Assembly (NCBI GenBank): GCA_023213395.1
Contig: CM041465.1
Location: 225,625,741 to 225,689,740 of the forward strand
Length of the DNA stretch: 64,000 nt
Direction of reading: 5' to 3'
Source: Cycas panzhihuaensis
Lineage: Eukaryota > Cycadophyta
Part shown: one piece after another, positions 40,113 through 51,204 of the stretch
How the letters are laid out: every line of letters starts with the position of its first letter
How positions within the stretch are numbered: position 1 is the first letter of the stretch
Notes under the pieces: generated by a model
Databases searched by the model: none
Told to the model about the DNA's origin: nothing
Seen by the model: only the letters and a program-made list of their open reading frames with translations
Program-made: the position numbers and the translations under genes

Positions 40113-40215
40113 GAAAACTATGATCATATAGTCAAAACTATGATGAATCAATCAAAACCATGATGAATCATTTAAAAACCACAATGAATTAGTAGAAAAC
40201 TATGATGGATTTATT
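40113..40215. repeat. ~20-22-bp repeats, 5 diverged copies
   Basis: Words of the form '(c/g)aaaactatgatgaatcaat' recur at about 40113, 40133, 40153, 40175 and 40195. The related inverted word 'attcatcatgattttt' follows at about 40212, and similar words recur near 41690-41840. Confidence 0.6.
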
Positions 40216-40667
40216 CATCATGATTTTTGCTTGATTCCCATGTTTTTCAAATATATCTTTGTAGTTTTCATTGGTATGTTGTAATTTTGGAAGAAATAAT
40301 CTAAATGAAAACAGAATTACACGTGAAAACTTATTGGATATCTCATTCAAGCTGCCATAATCTCAATATCTATCTACACCAATGAATACAAAGATGATCT
40401 AATGGCCAGATCTCCTATAATACTCAGAAGTAGGCTTTAATAGTACCCTAATCTCAACTCTCTCACAGATCAAATAAATCTATTTCTTTTAACTAATTGG
40501 AATATAAAGCCCCCTTCTTAGGATGACACACTTTCCAATGTTGCCTAATTCATTATCTAATTATCCTTAGAACATATTTCCACTTACTACAACCTCGTCT
40601 ATACATGTGCTTTATTTTGAGAAGTAATCCTTATTCCTCACTATGATTTTTCATGTCAATCCCCCAT

Positions 40668-40684
40668 CCCCCCCCCCCCCCCCC
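40668..40684. repeat. Homopolymer run of 17 C
   Basis: Preceded by CCCCCAT. Unusual in this AT-rich context; the length may be affected by sequencing error. Confidence 0.85.
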
Positions 40685-40988
40685 ACCTTATTAATGAGGT
40701 AGGGGTATTAAAAACTTGAAGATAGGCCTTCTCTAAACATATCCATGTTTATAGTCCAACAAGCCCATGTTCATCATGCAATCCAATCTTCATATATTTC
40801 CTAGGCCTTGGGGCCTCTATCATAAAGCTCACTCTAATATTATTCACTCTCAATCATTTGAGATCATGGAACGATCACCAAAGAGGATAAATTATATTAG
40901 CCACACCTCTAAAAATTAATCACTAATAAGGCTAAACTATGAAAGGTTTATTTTAGAAGTTAAATGATCTAACTATACCCCAAAAGTA

Positions 40989-41014
40989 ACACACACACAC
41001 ACACATATATATAT
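40989..41014. repeat. Short (AC)n(AT)n microsatellite
   Basis: About eight AC units followed by five AT units. Confidence 0.9.
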
Positions 41015-43040
41015 CCTAAATATAGGTAACTATTTCATAAATTTAGTTTATATCTTATAGGGAGGATTGAGTCCATTTTTCACATCAATATCATCTTGTC
41101 ACTCCATCTATCATACCTCTAATGGTTAAAATAACTTCTTGTCAAAACAACTTAGAGACTAATATAGGTAGCCCAAGGTTTCAAATGGCGCCTTTTAAGC
41201 ATGATTAGTGACATTTTCCATCATGTCACAATTGGTTTATAGAGCTTCTATTATAAAGGGGGTAAATGTTTCACCATGCTATACCCCTTTTTGACATGAC
41301 TAGTTTTGTACCTTACTCTATTTTTGTTGGGATTTATTTAGATGCTTATTTTAATTATTGATTATATGGTATAATGCTTTGGCAAATGATTTAGTATGTG
41401 TTTCTAACTCTCTTTACTACTTATGATGTATGATCATGATGTGCATATAGTTATGGTACCTCCAAGTTCCCTCTAAGATACTACTCCAACTTCTATCCTT
41501 TAGAACTTTTATTTTTATGCCAATGTCTTGTTGATTGATTATTTTCATTAGACTCTTAATTAATGATTTCACTTTGATTGGCTCCTCACTAGTTTCATCT
41601 AACACTTGTAAAATAGAAATTGACTTTATTTCTAGAAAATTTGTGTTCATTTCTTTTATTTTAAGAAATTTTATTCATTGTGGTTTTGACTAATTATCGT
41701 AGTTTTCATGTTATCAAAAATTATATTTTTCTCAACAAATTGTGATAAAATGTGAAAATTATGGTTTATTAAGAAGATCATGATTTATTAAGAACATTGC
41801 ATTTTAGTTATATTTTGGTCACAATTTTCAAGATTCATCATGATTTTCATTGTTTACATGTAAAGAAAAAAAACATAAAGTTATTTTTCTATACCATATA
41901 GAAATAATTTACTGGAGAAGTTATGGATCGATGAACCATGGTTTTCTTAAACTACCTTCTCTCATTTCCTTTATAAATAGGCCTCTATTTATGAAGGGAA
42001 AGGGAGAGAATAATATTTGTAAAGGAGTGTTGATGGGCTTCCAACTCAATTCCTTCTAACCTTTGCATTCACCTTTGGACAATTTGGTTTGGAGTCAAAT
42101 TATAGGCTATTGACTAAATATTTTAGAGTCTTGAGTTGTACATACTTGAGTTTCTCTACCTTTCTTTCTTAGTCATATTTTCTTGAACTTTATCCCTCTT
42201 TTTCTTATGCAAAGTCCCTTAGTCTTAAAGTTATTCTATCCTTAATAATTTCCTCTTATTCTTCTTATTGCCTTACTAAAGCTTTGGCTTGTAGCATCTT
42301 GAGTTACCATTGTGCTAATCTAAGGTATTCATTCCCCTAATTTATCAAAATTGACTTAGTGTATTAGGGATTTTGGTTTAAATGGTTCTTTAGAAAGGTA
42401 AAAGGTATATGAAACTTTCACCTTTCTTCTTTGAAAGCTGTCCTTAGCTTACAATTATCTTTCTTATCTATGCTTTTTGAAAATCAAAGTATGAGTGTCT
42501 CTTATGTTGATTTGGACATTTATTTCCTTACTTGCTTGATGATGTGAATATTCTTAATTAGGAGAAGTGAAAGGAAATTTAAATATTAATTTGCATATAG
42601 TCTTAATCTTTCCTAATAAGCAAATATAAAGGAAAAAAGTGGATGAAGGAACTTGCATTAGGATAAGGAAAAGTATAACAAAAGGACTTAGATTTCTTTC
42701 TAATGCATGTTATGGTTTAGTCATGTTATAGTTTAAATTAAAAGAAAAAAGTGAAAGATAAAGTAAAGGAACATATGTCTTGCATTTCCATATAGATGAA
42801 TTAGGGTTGATTCTCTTGCTTTGATTATTTGATTTGCATAGTGTAAGTGCTTATTATTTTCATGCAATCATCAACAACATACTAGACTGCATTGTAGGTG
42901 TATGATATTATTTGTCCCCCCTTTAGATTAGGTTCTATTCTCTTTGTGAGAGCATTCTTGATTAATCAAGACTTGACATCCTTGATGCACAAGTTTACTT
43001 TTCTTTAAGAACAAATACTTCTCTTTATAAGGGCATTTTT
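41015..43040. other. Unassigned AT-rich sequence
   Basis: I see no domain, LTR or primer site over these two kilobases. Words near 41690-41840 ('ttcatcatgattttcattg', 'tggttttgact') resemble in inverted form the small repeats at 40113-40215, so the 40.1-41.8 kb interval might once have been bounded by inverted subterminal repeats; this is weak. Confidence 0.35.
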
Positions 43041-43642
43041 TGTTGAGAATACAAGGTCCTAACCCTTAAACTACCACCAAGATCTAAACTATTCTTGCAA
43101 CTAGTTACAGAAATCGAAACTAAAGATTACATACAAGTTCTTAAACTAGAGATAAAATAATAAACTGAATAAGAAAACCAAGCACATAAATACACCTGAT
43201 ATAACGTGGTAAAACCCTAGTAGTATGCTAGGGAAACATCCACACAGGAAAGGTATCGATCTTTATTGTCACAGAATGGAGAAAATGTACATAATCCTAT
43301 AGCAGAGTGCTCACAACAACAACAACTAGCCACCCAACTCCTCACCATACATTAAACAACCTCAACATAATGAAATATGCCCTAAATCAGGCTACATGAT
43401 AGAGTCATACAAGGCATAAATCTGGACCATAAAATCTAGGGTATTTTTATTAAATAACCTTAATTCTCTTTATAATTTAATATAGTTTCTAGTGCTTATT
43501 TTTTGGGCCGGGGGCTATCGCCCCCGAACCCCCTCTTAGCGGGGGGCATTCCATGCCCCCCACATCCCCCTGGCTAAGGGGGGCTCTTGCCCCCCTTGGA
43601 ACCCCTCAAGGAAGGTTTGGGGGGGAAACCACACTACCAACA
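43041..43642 (-). repeat. Probable solo LTR, ~602 bp
   Basis: The segment begins TGTTGAGAATAC and ends CTACCAACA (TGTTG...CAACA). Inside are 'gataacgtgg'-like and 'aaaaccctagtag' phrases common near plant copia LTR ends, and a GC-rich hairpin block near the right end. No primer site or polypurine tract adjoins either edge and the flanking bases do not repeat. If it is a solo LTR, its duplication is lost. Orientation is inferred from the position of the hairpin block. Confidence 0.4.
43505..43630. repeat. GC-rich block with stacked hairpins
   Basis: G-runs paired with C-runs: GGGGGC-tatc-GCCCCC (about 43513-43528), GGGGGGCATTCCATGCCCCCC (about 43541-43561) and GGGGGGCTCTTGCCCCCC (about 43577-43594). 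All are perfect or near-perfect stems in an otherwise AT-rich region. Confidence 0.9.
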
Positions 43643-44839
43643 TGCCAAAATTTAAGCCTCCAACCATTATTGTCATATTACCCAATATTTTTTATCAATT
43701 GGGACTTAACATCCCTATTGTAAAAACTCACCCTTCTTAGAAATTAGTCATTTTATTTTGTGTTCTAAAATCTAAAGGTGATGATCTCCCATCAACTTTT
43801 GGGTTAAGAATATCTCTTCTTTCTCTTATTCACCTTTAAGTATTTAAGATCCATTAGAATTGAATGCAAATATCTTCGAGCATTTCACCTTCATGGCTGT
43901 ATCATCATAAGGTGAGAAAGTCCCAATCACTAACCTCTGATAAGGTAATCTAAGGTTTGATCTCTTTTGGATCTTTTCACTTATCAGTCCTCTCATTCTA
44001 TAAATAGCATGAAGTAACTTTTTGCCTTTTACTTTGGGGTAGAGGGCTAGGTTAGATCATACTATTAGGAGGTTTGACGTGATTAGAATTTAGGAAGATT
44101 ATGGCATCATCATTTAGGATAAGGGCCCTTATGATTCTTATATTCATTGAGATCCCTTATATATTATTTATCTCCCTAGGGAGAACTAGCTAGGATTGGT
44201 TTTTCTTTATCTCTTTCATTTTATTCTTGTTTATTACTTTGATTCTTAATTAGTTAGAAAACTAATTATTCATTAGTTGAAATCCATTCCTTTATATATA
44301 ACTTAGAAAGACATCTCCCTTTTAATCAAAAGGGAGTCCAAGATACTTTGAATTAATTCTTCTTATTTACTTTAGAGAGAATCCCTCATGCCATTTGAGG
44401 TTTGAAGATGGACCCACCTCGACATAATCAAAGAGAGAAGAAGAGTGGGATGAAGTGTTGACTAGGGAAACATTATCTTATTATGAATTAGTTTAGAAGA
44501 AAATTTCATAGTCAAGCTAGGAGAGGAGATTAAAACATAATTAGTGTATGAGTTTTGATATATTATTAGGGGTGAAGTCAATGAGGGGCTAAAGGCACCT
44601 TCATATTAATAGAGCTCATTTTTTATAGGGGGAGGAATACCCAAGATGGATCATAACCCTAGCTTGAGGGTTGGCAAAGACTAGCTTAGAGGACTACCAA
44701 GATTAGGTATGATCATATAAATCATGTTGAATTCTTACACTTAACCCTCTTCCTTAGTATGGAGTGATTTAGTAATAAAATATCAATTGAAGCCTAGAGA
44801 GTCAAAGGGTAAGAAAGTTTATCTTTCTTTATAGATGGT
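43643..44839. other. Unassigned sequence left of Tat-like protease
   Basis: No convincing RT continuation of the protease to the right, nor LTR ends. Possibly decayed gypsy spacer. Confidence 0.35.
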
Positions 44840-46740
44840 ATTAATGAGGGGGATAGGCTACCTAACTAGTTTGCTCTTACACTTAACAATTTTAAGCTCA
44901 ATATTATAAATGAATTTGACCTCATTAAAAGGGAAAGAGTAAATAGAAAACATATGGCTAATCCAAGGTTGACCTAACAAGATATTATATTCAAGGTCAT
45001 GGTCAAGAATGGTAAGCTTTAGACATAACCACCATACCTTCAAATGTGAGTGAAAGGGTGACCTAAACTATGGGCACTTTCCAATTTTCATCATAACCTT
45101 GATATACTTGATAGGTTTAAATGTTGAAACCTCTAAATTTATAAGGAGTTAGAGAGGGATGAAATTAATAGATGGCCCTTCATTAATGATATATCTCTTA
45201 ATATTAATATCCTCTATCTAGATATCAACATAGAATGTGATGGTATCATTATGATTCTTCTCATCTTTACTCATCAACATGAAAAGGTCAATCTATAGAA
45301 AAGACTTAATAGGGGAACTAAGCCTTAGGACACCCAAGATATCAAGTAAGAGCTCTCTCTCGAGGAGATCCATAATATCTATCCTTATAGGAATAATTTT
45401 GACCTCTTCAACAAGCAAAAAGTAACCCTTTTTGGTGTATTAAGGAATAGACCTAAAGCAAATAGGTCTAATGGATAGTTATGGAGTAAGGTCCAAAGTC
45501 TAGAAAATAGAATCATTATTAAGAATTTCTCATAAGGTTTGGAATATGCAGAGACATTAGTAGCCTCCACCATATTGATAGTTTTCTTTGGTTTAGTTTT
45601 GGTTTTGTTCTGGGGTATCTCTTTTTTGGTGGCATCCTATTTAGAGGATAAGGAATACTTCTTCTTAGAATTTGAATTAGAGTCATTGAATTCATCATCA
45701 TCTTGGGCTCTACATTTATCGTTATCCTTAGGGCATCTACTACTATGATTAGAAAGAGGGTCTTTGTGGATTAATCAATCCTAGTTGGGTCAAGAAATAA
45801 GCTTTTTATTAGATTAACTATATATTTCATTGCCTTGACCTTATAATAAGCTTCATAATTATGAATGTTAGATTGATGGTAGGAACACCATGGTATTCAC
45901 TTAGGGGGTTGGTCCTTAGGATCTTAATCCTTTTTCTAATCAATATAATGGATCACTTTCATCTCTCTATTTATTTTTTCGTCTAAAGAGGAGCCAATGT
46001 GAAGATTGATATTTATGGACCTCTCTAGGGCCTAAACAATAGATGTTAGGCGATCACAAGTATAATCACCATAGGAAAGCTTAATCTTTTGGGTATAGTC
46101 AAGTTTATCTTTAGACTAGAAGGGCTTACCCAATTTTTTGACTCTAGCTTAGGTCTTGAAAGGTTTGAGAGCCAAATATTTCTCAATGGCTTTATTGTAG
46201 GATGTGGATATTAACTTGAGAACCTTGAGATAAACTTAAAGTTTTAAAGTATTTATAAACACATATAAAGGAAAGCCATTATCTAGAGAAGCTAAGCACG
46301 AATACATTAGATCTTGGAAACAATAAATAAAATTGTGAGAGGACTCACCATTTCCTTAAATTACTGAAGAAGTTCTTTTGTTCTTGTCTCAAAAGGGTGA
46401 GCTATATTGAAATAACCAATGAAGGTTTTGACTAATTACCTCTAAGATGGTATAACCACTTCAAATCATTACCTTAAAGTGTCTTATGGAAAAGCCTTAT
46501 TATTATACAATTATATAGTAGGTAATCTGTATATACTAGAGAGAAGGCTTGAACATGCCCAGTTAGATCTTGTTTAGATTCACCACTAAATTAAAGTAAT
46601 CCAATAATGAAATGGGGTAGGCCATAAAGAAGGACCTCTTATAAGAAGGTATTGTTGTTATAGTAACATATGACCTCCTTACCCTAACTGATGTGGTTGC
46701 ATAAGAGTTTTGTTATAGTGGAACCAAATTTATAGGTGCC
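44840..46740 (-). pseudogene. Tat/Athila-like Ty3/gypsy gag-protease, decayed
   Basis: On the minus strand the protease end is clear: LTILDHDLEYNILLGQPWIS (44858-45043) matches the YN.LLGRPW signature. The catalytic site upstream near 45170 reads INEGPSINFIPL where the family has IDEGAS or VD.GSS, so the catalytic Asp is replaced. Gag-like sequence lies between about 45800 and 46650, with GNDLKWLYHL near 46470. A degenerate non-Met primer site and an LTR follow on the right. Many stops; RT and later domains are not seen. Confidence 0.65.
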
Positions 46741-46742
46741 TC

Positions 46743-46762
46743 ACCATAGATGGCACACACTA
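46743..46762 (-). other. Degenerate Tat-type primer-binding site
   Basis: The minus strand reads GTGTGCCATCTATGGTGA, alignable to the Tat-type site TGGCGCCGTCTGTGGGGA with G/A transitions. This differs from the Met-type sites elsewhere. Confidence 0.45.
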
Positions 46763-46776
46763 AAAGAGAATTAGAA

Positions 46777-47084
46777 TGTTGTAATAAAGAAATAAGGTAA
46801 GGCCTAGAAGCAGGCAATTTAGGTGGAAAAACCCTTTCGGGAAAAAACCCACCACAAAAGGATCATTGATGGATCACTTGATTATTTCACAATGAATTGA
46901 TACAATGATTCTTAGATGTTGAATATACAAGGCCTCAAGGCATTTATACTCTCCCAAGAGGTATCACTCGATAAGGGTTGTGACCCTCTAAATAAGTTAC
47001 ACCTTTTTGTCTTCACAGCTTTTCACTTAATTAAACCCCGTTAACATTAACTAAGTAGCTTAATAATTAACTGCCATGTTAACA
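46777..47084 (-). repeat. Probable 5' LTR of the Tat-like element, ~308 bp
   Basis: Starts TGTTGTAATAAAG and ends CATGTTAACA (TGTT...AACA). It lies to the right of the Tat-type primer site and contains 'gtggaaaaaccctttcgggaaaaaaccca'-type motifs (46831-46855) seen in such LTRs. No second copy. Confidence 0.45.
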
Positions 47085-48450
47085 TAGACCCCCCTAGTTT
47101 GCTTTGCATGTGACCTCGGTCTTAAGATAATTAAGAGTTATTTTCATCTTTTTTTTAAAGTTTTCTTTTTGACCTTGGGTGCCTTCATTAATAGATGAGT
47201 ATTTACTAAGTGTTTGAGGTCTACTACCCTTACAAACATTTATTTTTTTGTTCAAAGTAGTTCCATATGATTGTGCACCTTATTTTTCAAAAGGGGATAA
47301 CTTGCTTTATTAAATGTTTCTTTATATTTTTTTCTTAAGAGACCCTGTCATATTTAATGGTGTAACTCATCTTTGACTTATCAATTTTCACTGAAACTAG
47401 TCTCATTATGACTAAATTTTAGAGCACTATAGTGTGGTATCATTACTTGTTAAATTTGAAATTGTTTTAGCTAAGTTTTAATTGGTCAAAGTGACTCCTT
47501 TTTTCCATTGTTATCTTATTAGCCATAAAGAGGCTTAGTTACGTTTTCTGCAATAACTTTGTCATATCAACTCCGTTTCTTGAATTGTTAGATTCGTCAG
47601 AAAGGTATTTTAGAATACTATAAGTTAGAATCAAATTTATTATATTTTAATATCATTTTGTAGGCTTTTAAAGCTGATCAGCTTAGGATTCTTGTTTAGC
47701 CCTAAACAAGCTTATTTTGTAATATTTTTTTAACTATTTCATTCTTTTAAATAATTATATTTGAAGCATTATTTATTTCTAGTCGATTCTTAGAGTTATT
47801 ATTGGTCTTTGTATATACTCTAAGCTATTTTGTAGCCAATTAATATCGTTTCAACACCTTAAGCTTCAAGTAACCTAAGTGGTGCAAAATCGATAAATGG
47901 ATACTATCAATATTAAATATATTTCATTTCTTATATTATTAATCAAATATATACAGTTTTTTAGAATTTTTTATTACTTTGAGCAAAGATTCTTCTTATA
48001 AATTTTAAGTTTCATATAGCTATTCTTGTTTTACAAAGGAATAAATTGGCATTCATATTGTCTTACATATTAGGCAAGAAAACATCTTATTTTTAGCAAA
48101 GGCTATAGTTCTTTTGTCAACTTGAAAGCTACAAAGCTTAGCTGCAAAACTTCATTGATTATTTAACTCAAAAACTAGTTTTCATTTCAAAGCATTAAAA
48201 GATCTCTTATTACATTGTATTCAAGAGGAGCATATAGTTTCTTGTCTTTTTTATAAATATATCAATTTGAAAGAACTAGTTTGCATACTGGCTTCTGTTC
48301 CTTGGTTTACATAAAAGAAGAAAAGCATATTGATCACCTTCTACTTATAATCATTATGACTTGACAAAGAGTTTACATCATCCCTTCATTTGAAGATTAC
48401 CCATTTATTTAAAGCCACATTTCTAGTCATGTACTAAAGCTATTTAGATA
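47085..48450 (+). other. Leader of the plus-strand gag-only element
   Basis: No coding. From about 47330 the style (phrases such as 'aactccgtttcttgaattg' and 'ttagattcgtcag') is the plus-strand counterpart of copia leaders seen elsewhere. The 5' LTR and primer site were not found; 'tgtggtatcattac' near 47433 is only a weak primer-site match. Confidence 0.4.
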
Positions 48451-49036
48451 ATGGCATTGTATCTAAGCAATATTAATTTTCTAATATTTGATGGTAATGA
48501 TTTTCAATTTTGAATGACTACTATGAAAGCATACCTAATTTCAAATAACCTTTGGAGGTATATCAAGGATGGATATGAACCTAATAATAAAGAAGACTTA
48601 AAAAGGGATAATGAAGTCCTTACACTCTTATTTTATAGAATAGATGATAATATATTTTCTAATATCTTAGATATAACTACATCTAAATTAGTATGGAACA
48701 TATTTGATTTACTTTATGGGGGAGATTCCCTATATTTTAATTTTACTAACTATATTGATGGCACTTTTCCTGTGAGGCAAATGGTAGAGTAGGTACATCA
48801 TGAAGAAAAGATTAATATTTCTTGTATTAATATATAATTTCATTAAAAATAATGATTCTAATATTACATTTGATGAAATGATATATATTAAGGACTCAAC
48901 TCAAATAAAGGTCAAAGATCACAATAAAGTCATTTCCATTCCTATAAATCAAGCTACATATACAACACCTACTTCAAAGCTACTCTCACTACACATTATT
49001 AGAGAGATACACTTTATTGGAAAGATGACCAAGTAA
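48451..49036 (+). pseudogene. Copia gag N-terminal fragment, sister of 32.5 kb gag
   Basis: The frame from ATG 48451 (MALYLSNINFLIFDGNDF) has a stop where Trp is expected, then is open 48514-48792 with MKAYLISNNLWRYI, LTLLFYRIDDNIFSNILD and ITTSKLVWNIFDLLYGGD, the copia gag N-terminal/UBN2 wording. A further open segment continues to 49036 without a recognised domain. The polypurine tract follows at 49154, so there is no room for pol: like its relative, a gag-only non-autonomous element. Confidence 0.8.
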
Positions 49037-49153
49037 GTTGTTGTTTACTTCATCAAGCATGTTGATCACTAAACTAAATGATAAGTTTTCAAAGTCATTT
49101 TTAAATAAAGGTACCATAAGTTTAAGGATAAATAAAAAATGATGGTGATGACC

Positions 49154-49167
49154 ATTAAGGGGGAGTA
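49154..49167 (+). other. Polypurine tract
   Basis: ATTAAGGGGGAGTA directly before the LTR start TGTTGGGGTTAATG. Confidence 0.85.
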
Positions 49168-49490
49168 TGTTGGGGTTAATGCTCACCACCCCACTCCCAC
49201 CTTTTACACATGTGAGTGCACACATGTTAAGGTAAGCTAGGTAAGGTTAATTTTAACTTGAGTTAAATATTATTTTATTGTTGTTTGAATATTGGAGGTT
49301 GAGGAGGTTTCCCTCCTCCCTCACAACTATATATTATTAGGGTTATTCAACCCTAGTGTCTTTTGACACCACTAATATTTAGAAACTTATTGTATTCCTT
49401 CAAAATGGATTAAATAATATTGATATTTACTTATGTTTTTCTCAATATAGATTGATGTGCATACCTGATATGCTCTGCTCTCCTTGTATT
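49168..49490 (+). repeat. 3' LTR, 5' part, of gag-only element (split by TRIM)
   Basis: Begins TGTTGGGGTTAATGCTCACC. It shares with the LTR at 37208-37668 (minus strand) the order TGTTGG.GTTAAT, AAGGTAAG, GAGTTAA, ATTATTTTATT, the GG(T)TTCCCTCCTCC block and CCCTAGTGTCT. A TATA-like 'ctatatattat' lies at about 49328. The remainder continues after the TRIM at about 49853, end not defined. Confidence 0.75.
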
Positions 49491-49847
49491 ATTAGAGTAT
49501 CTCGCCATACCCCCATGTGTTTCTAACCTATCCTTAATTAACTCCACAAGTGTCCTCAACCTAGGTCAAGCTTGATATATCTGTGGGTTATAGTGAGATC
49601 AATTCCACCTGAGTCTTTTGATTTAATAGCAACTTCAATATGATATCAGAGCCTAGGCCAATATTTGAATCACCTCAAGTTTGGCATGGGAGCGAGTGTT
49701 GGAGTATCCCATCAGACCCTTGGGAGTTTGCAATCCATCCTTAATTAACTTCATGGGTGTCCTCGACCTAGGTTGAGCTTGACATATCTATGGGTTATGG
49801 CGAGATCAATTCCACCTAAGTCTTTTGGTTTAATGATGACTTCGACA
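49491..49847 (+). mobile_element. Second TRIM element, 357 bp
   Basis: Two direct repeats of exactly 150 bp, 49491-49640 and 49698-49847, share 'gagtatc', 'tccttaattaact', 'gtgtcct', 'cctaggt', 'agatcaattccacct' and end AACTTCAATA / GACTTCGACA. TGATATCAGAGCC (primer site, one G-to-A) directly follows the first at 49641, and a purine stretch GGGAGCGAG precedes the second, which starts TGTTGG. Flanks GTATT (49486-49490) and ATATT (49848-49852) differ by one G/A and are likely the target-site duplication. It sits inside a retrotransposon LTR. Confidence 0.82.
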
Positions 49848-49852
49848 ATATT

Positions 49853-50299
49853 TTCACGATATGTTACTTATATTTTCATTATACTGTTAATTTATTAAGT
49901 TGATTCTTCCCTTTCTCCTACCTAATCTTCTATCTTATCTTAATGAATTTCTAATTTAGCTATGATTTCCTAAGTTCTATTGTTAATTTATTAATAAAAT
50001 TTTTCATAGTCTTCCTCTTGACATTTATTCTTAAAATTCATAAAGGCTTCATCAAAGGTAGATTCACTAGTGTAATCATTCTAGTACTCAAGCCACTACC
50101 TTTTAATTTGTTCATTAAAGAGTATAAGAAATCTTCTTGAGAAGAGTTCCCACTTAATCCAATAAGATATATTAGAGGCTTGTTTACAAACCTTTCTATT
50201 TATATATAGTTTAATAATTGGATAAATTTTATATTTTAGTAATTTTAAAACATGCTTCGACCTTATCAAGTTATTCTATGAGTTATACTTCTCCCTTCC
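49853..50299. other. Remainder of split LTR and unassigned sequence
   Basis: The first part should be the rest of the 3' LTR interrupted by the TRIM; I could not place its end. A minus-strand frame near 50110-50015 (NDYTSESTFDEAFMNFKNK) is protein-like but unassigned. Confidence 0.35.
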
Positions 50300-50879
50300 T
50301 AGTAAAAATAAGGATATTTAACTCTATTATTAAATATTAAATTTGAATAATAATTACTATGTTAAAATAGATCTAAAATATATTAAATAATATCCAAAAT
50401 AATGGCCTCTAAATTAAGACTTTGATGTTTTAGATAAAATTAAATTCTAATATTTACAATAAAAGTTATGGCCATTTTAAGATGGGTCATGATTAAGGTT
50501 TTTAAGGACTATAATAGTACTTGTTAATAAATTGCCAATAACTTTTTACTTTGATATTCAATAAATTTGGAACTATTTTAACAAAAAATTGATGTTAATA
50601 TACATAAATTTTAAAAAGAAAAATTAAGGTTAATTGACTACCTGTAACTAAAGTTATAACTATTTGAAGTTGTAATAATAGATTTTAGGTCCTAATGACA
50701 ATAACAGATAGTATGTTAAAACTAAATTTCCTATATTTTTTATAATTTTGCTCTAAAACTTATGGCATAATGCCTCAAAATTTATAAAATAAGCCTAGTC
50801 AACTCAAATTTATGATTTTTTTTTTAATTCTTTCATTTATACTCCTAAAAATGTAGATTCTTGATGTACAAAAAATAAA
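50300..50879 (-). other. Copia leader, related to the one at 30.5 kb
   Basis: Words in the same order as 30480-30990: 'ctttgatgttttagataaaa', 'aaagttatggcc', 'aaggactataatagtac', 'tgtaactaaagttata'. It ends at a degenerate primer site. Non-coding. Confidence 0.6.
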
Positions 50880-50891
50880 GCCCTAATACCA
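50880..50891 (-). other. Degenerate primer-binding site
   Basis: GCCCTAATACCA against GCTCTGATACCA (two changes), at the end of the leader and next to an LTR. Confidence 0.6.
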
Positions 50892-50892
50892 C

Positions 50893-51204
50893 TTAAAGTA
50901 ATTCTAAGTTGGATCTACTTATTCAAACATAAAAAAAGTTGAAATAAAAGCTAAATAAGTAAAATTGTCCTAGGTACTAAGTACCAAATAGAATTAAGAT
51001 TAACCAAAAAATAAAACTTACATAATAAGTTAGAGGTCTCCTCTATTTATAAGTGCCAATATGGCTCCCTATTAAAAAACTAACTTTAATAATAATATTA
51101 ATAATAAAATACTAACTTCATAATATAAAAAGTTAACTTCATATTAATTTAAAAGTACTACTCCCTACTACTAATAATAATAATGACTTCTAATAAAATA
51201 CCAA
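50893..51204 (-). repeat. LTR flanked by internal sequence on both sides
   Basis: Left neighbour is a leader with primer site (as for a 5' LTR); right neighbour is a polypurine tract (as for a 3' LTR): plus-strand CTTCTCCTTAAT at 51205-51216. Terminal TG and CA are decayed. It contains a TATA-like 'ctctatttataa' at about 51034-51045. No second copy of this family elsewhere in the window. Confidence 0.5.

Noticed and set aside
40668-40684. Poly-C run as telomeric or other functional repeat
   Set aside because: A plain homopolymer with no repeat unit; possibly a sequencing length error.
47433-47446. 'tggtatcattac' as the primer site of the plus-strand gag-only element
   Set aside because: Only the first eight bases match and no LTR end precedes it.
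49641-49847. An LTR extension with a captured primer site, as in the 31.85 kb element
   Set aside because: The two 150-bp repeats, TGTTGG start of the second one and near-matching flanks indicate a separate TRIM insertion.
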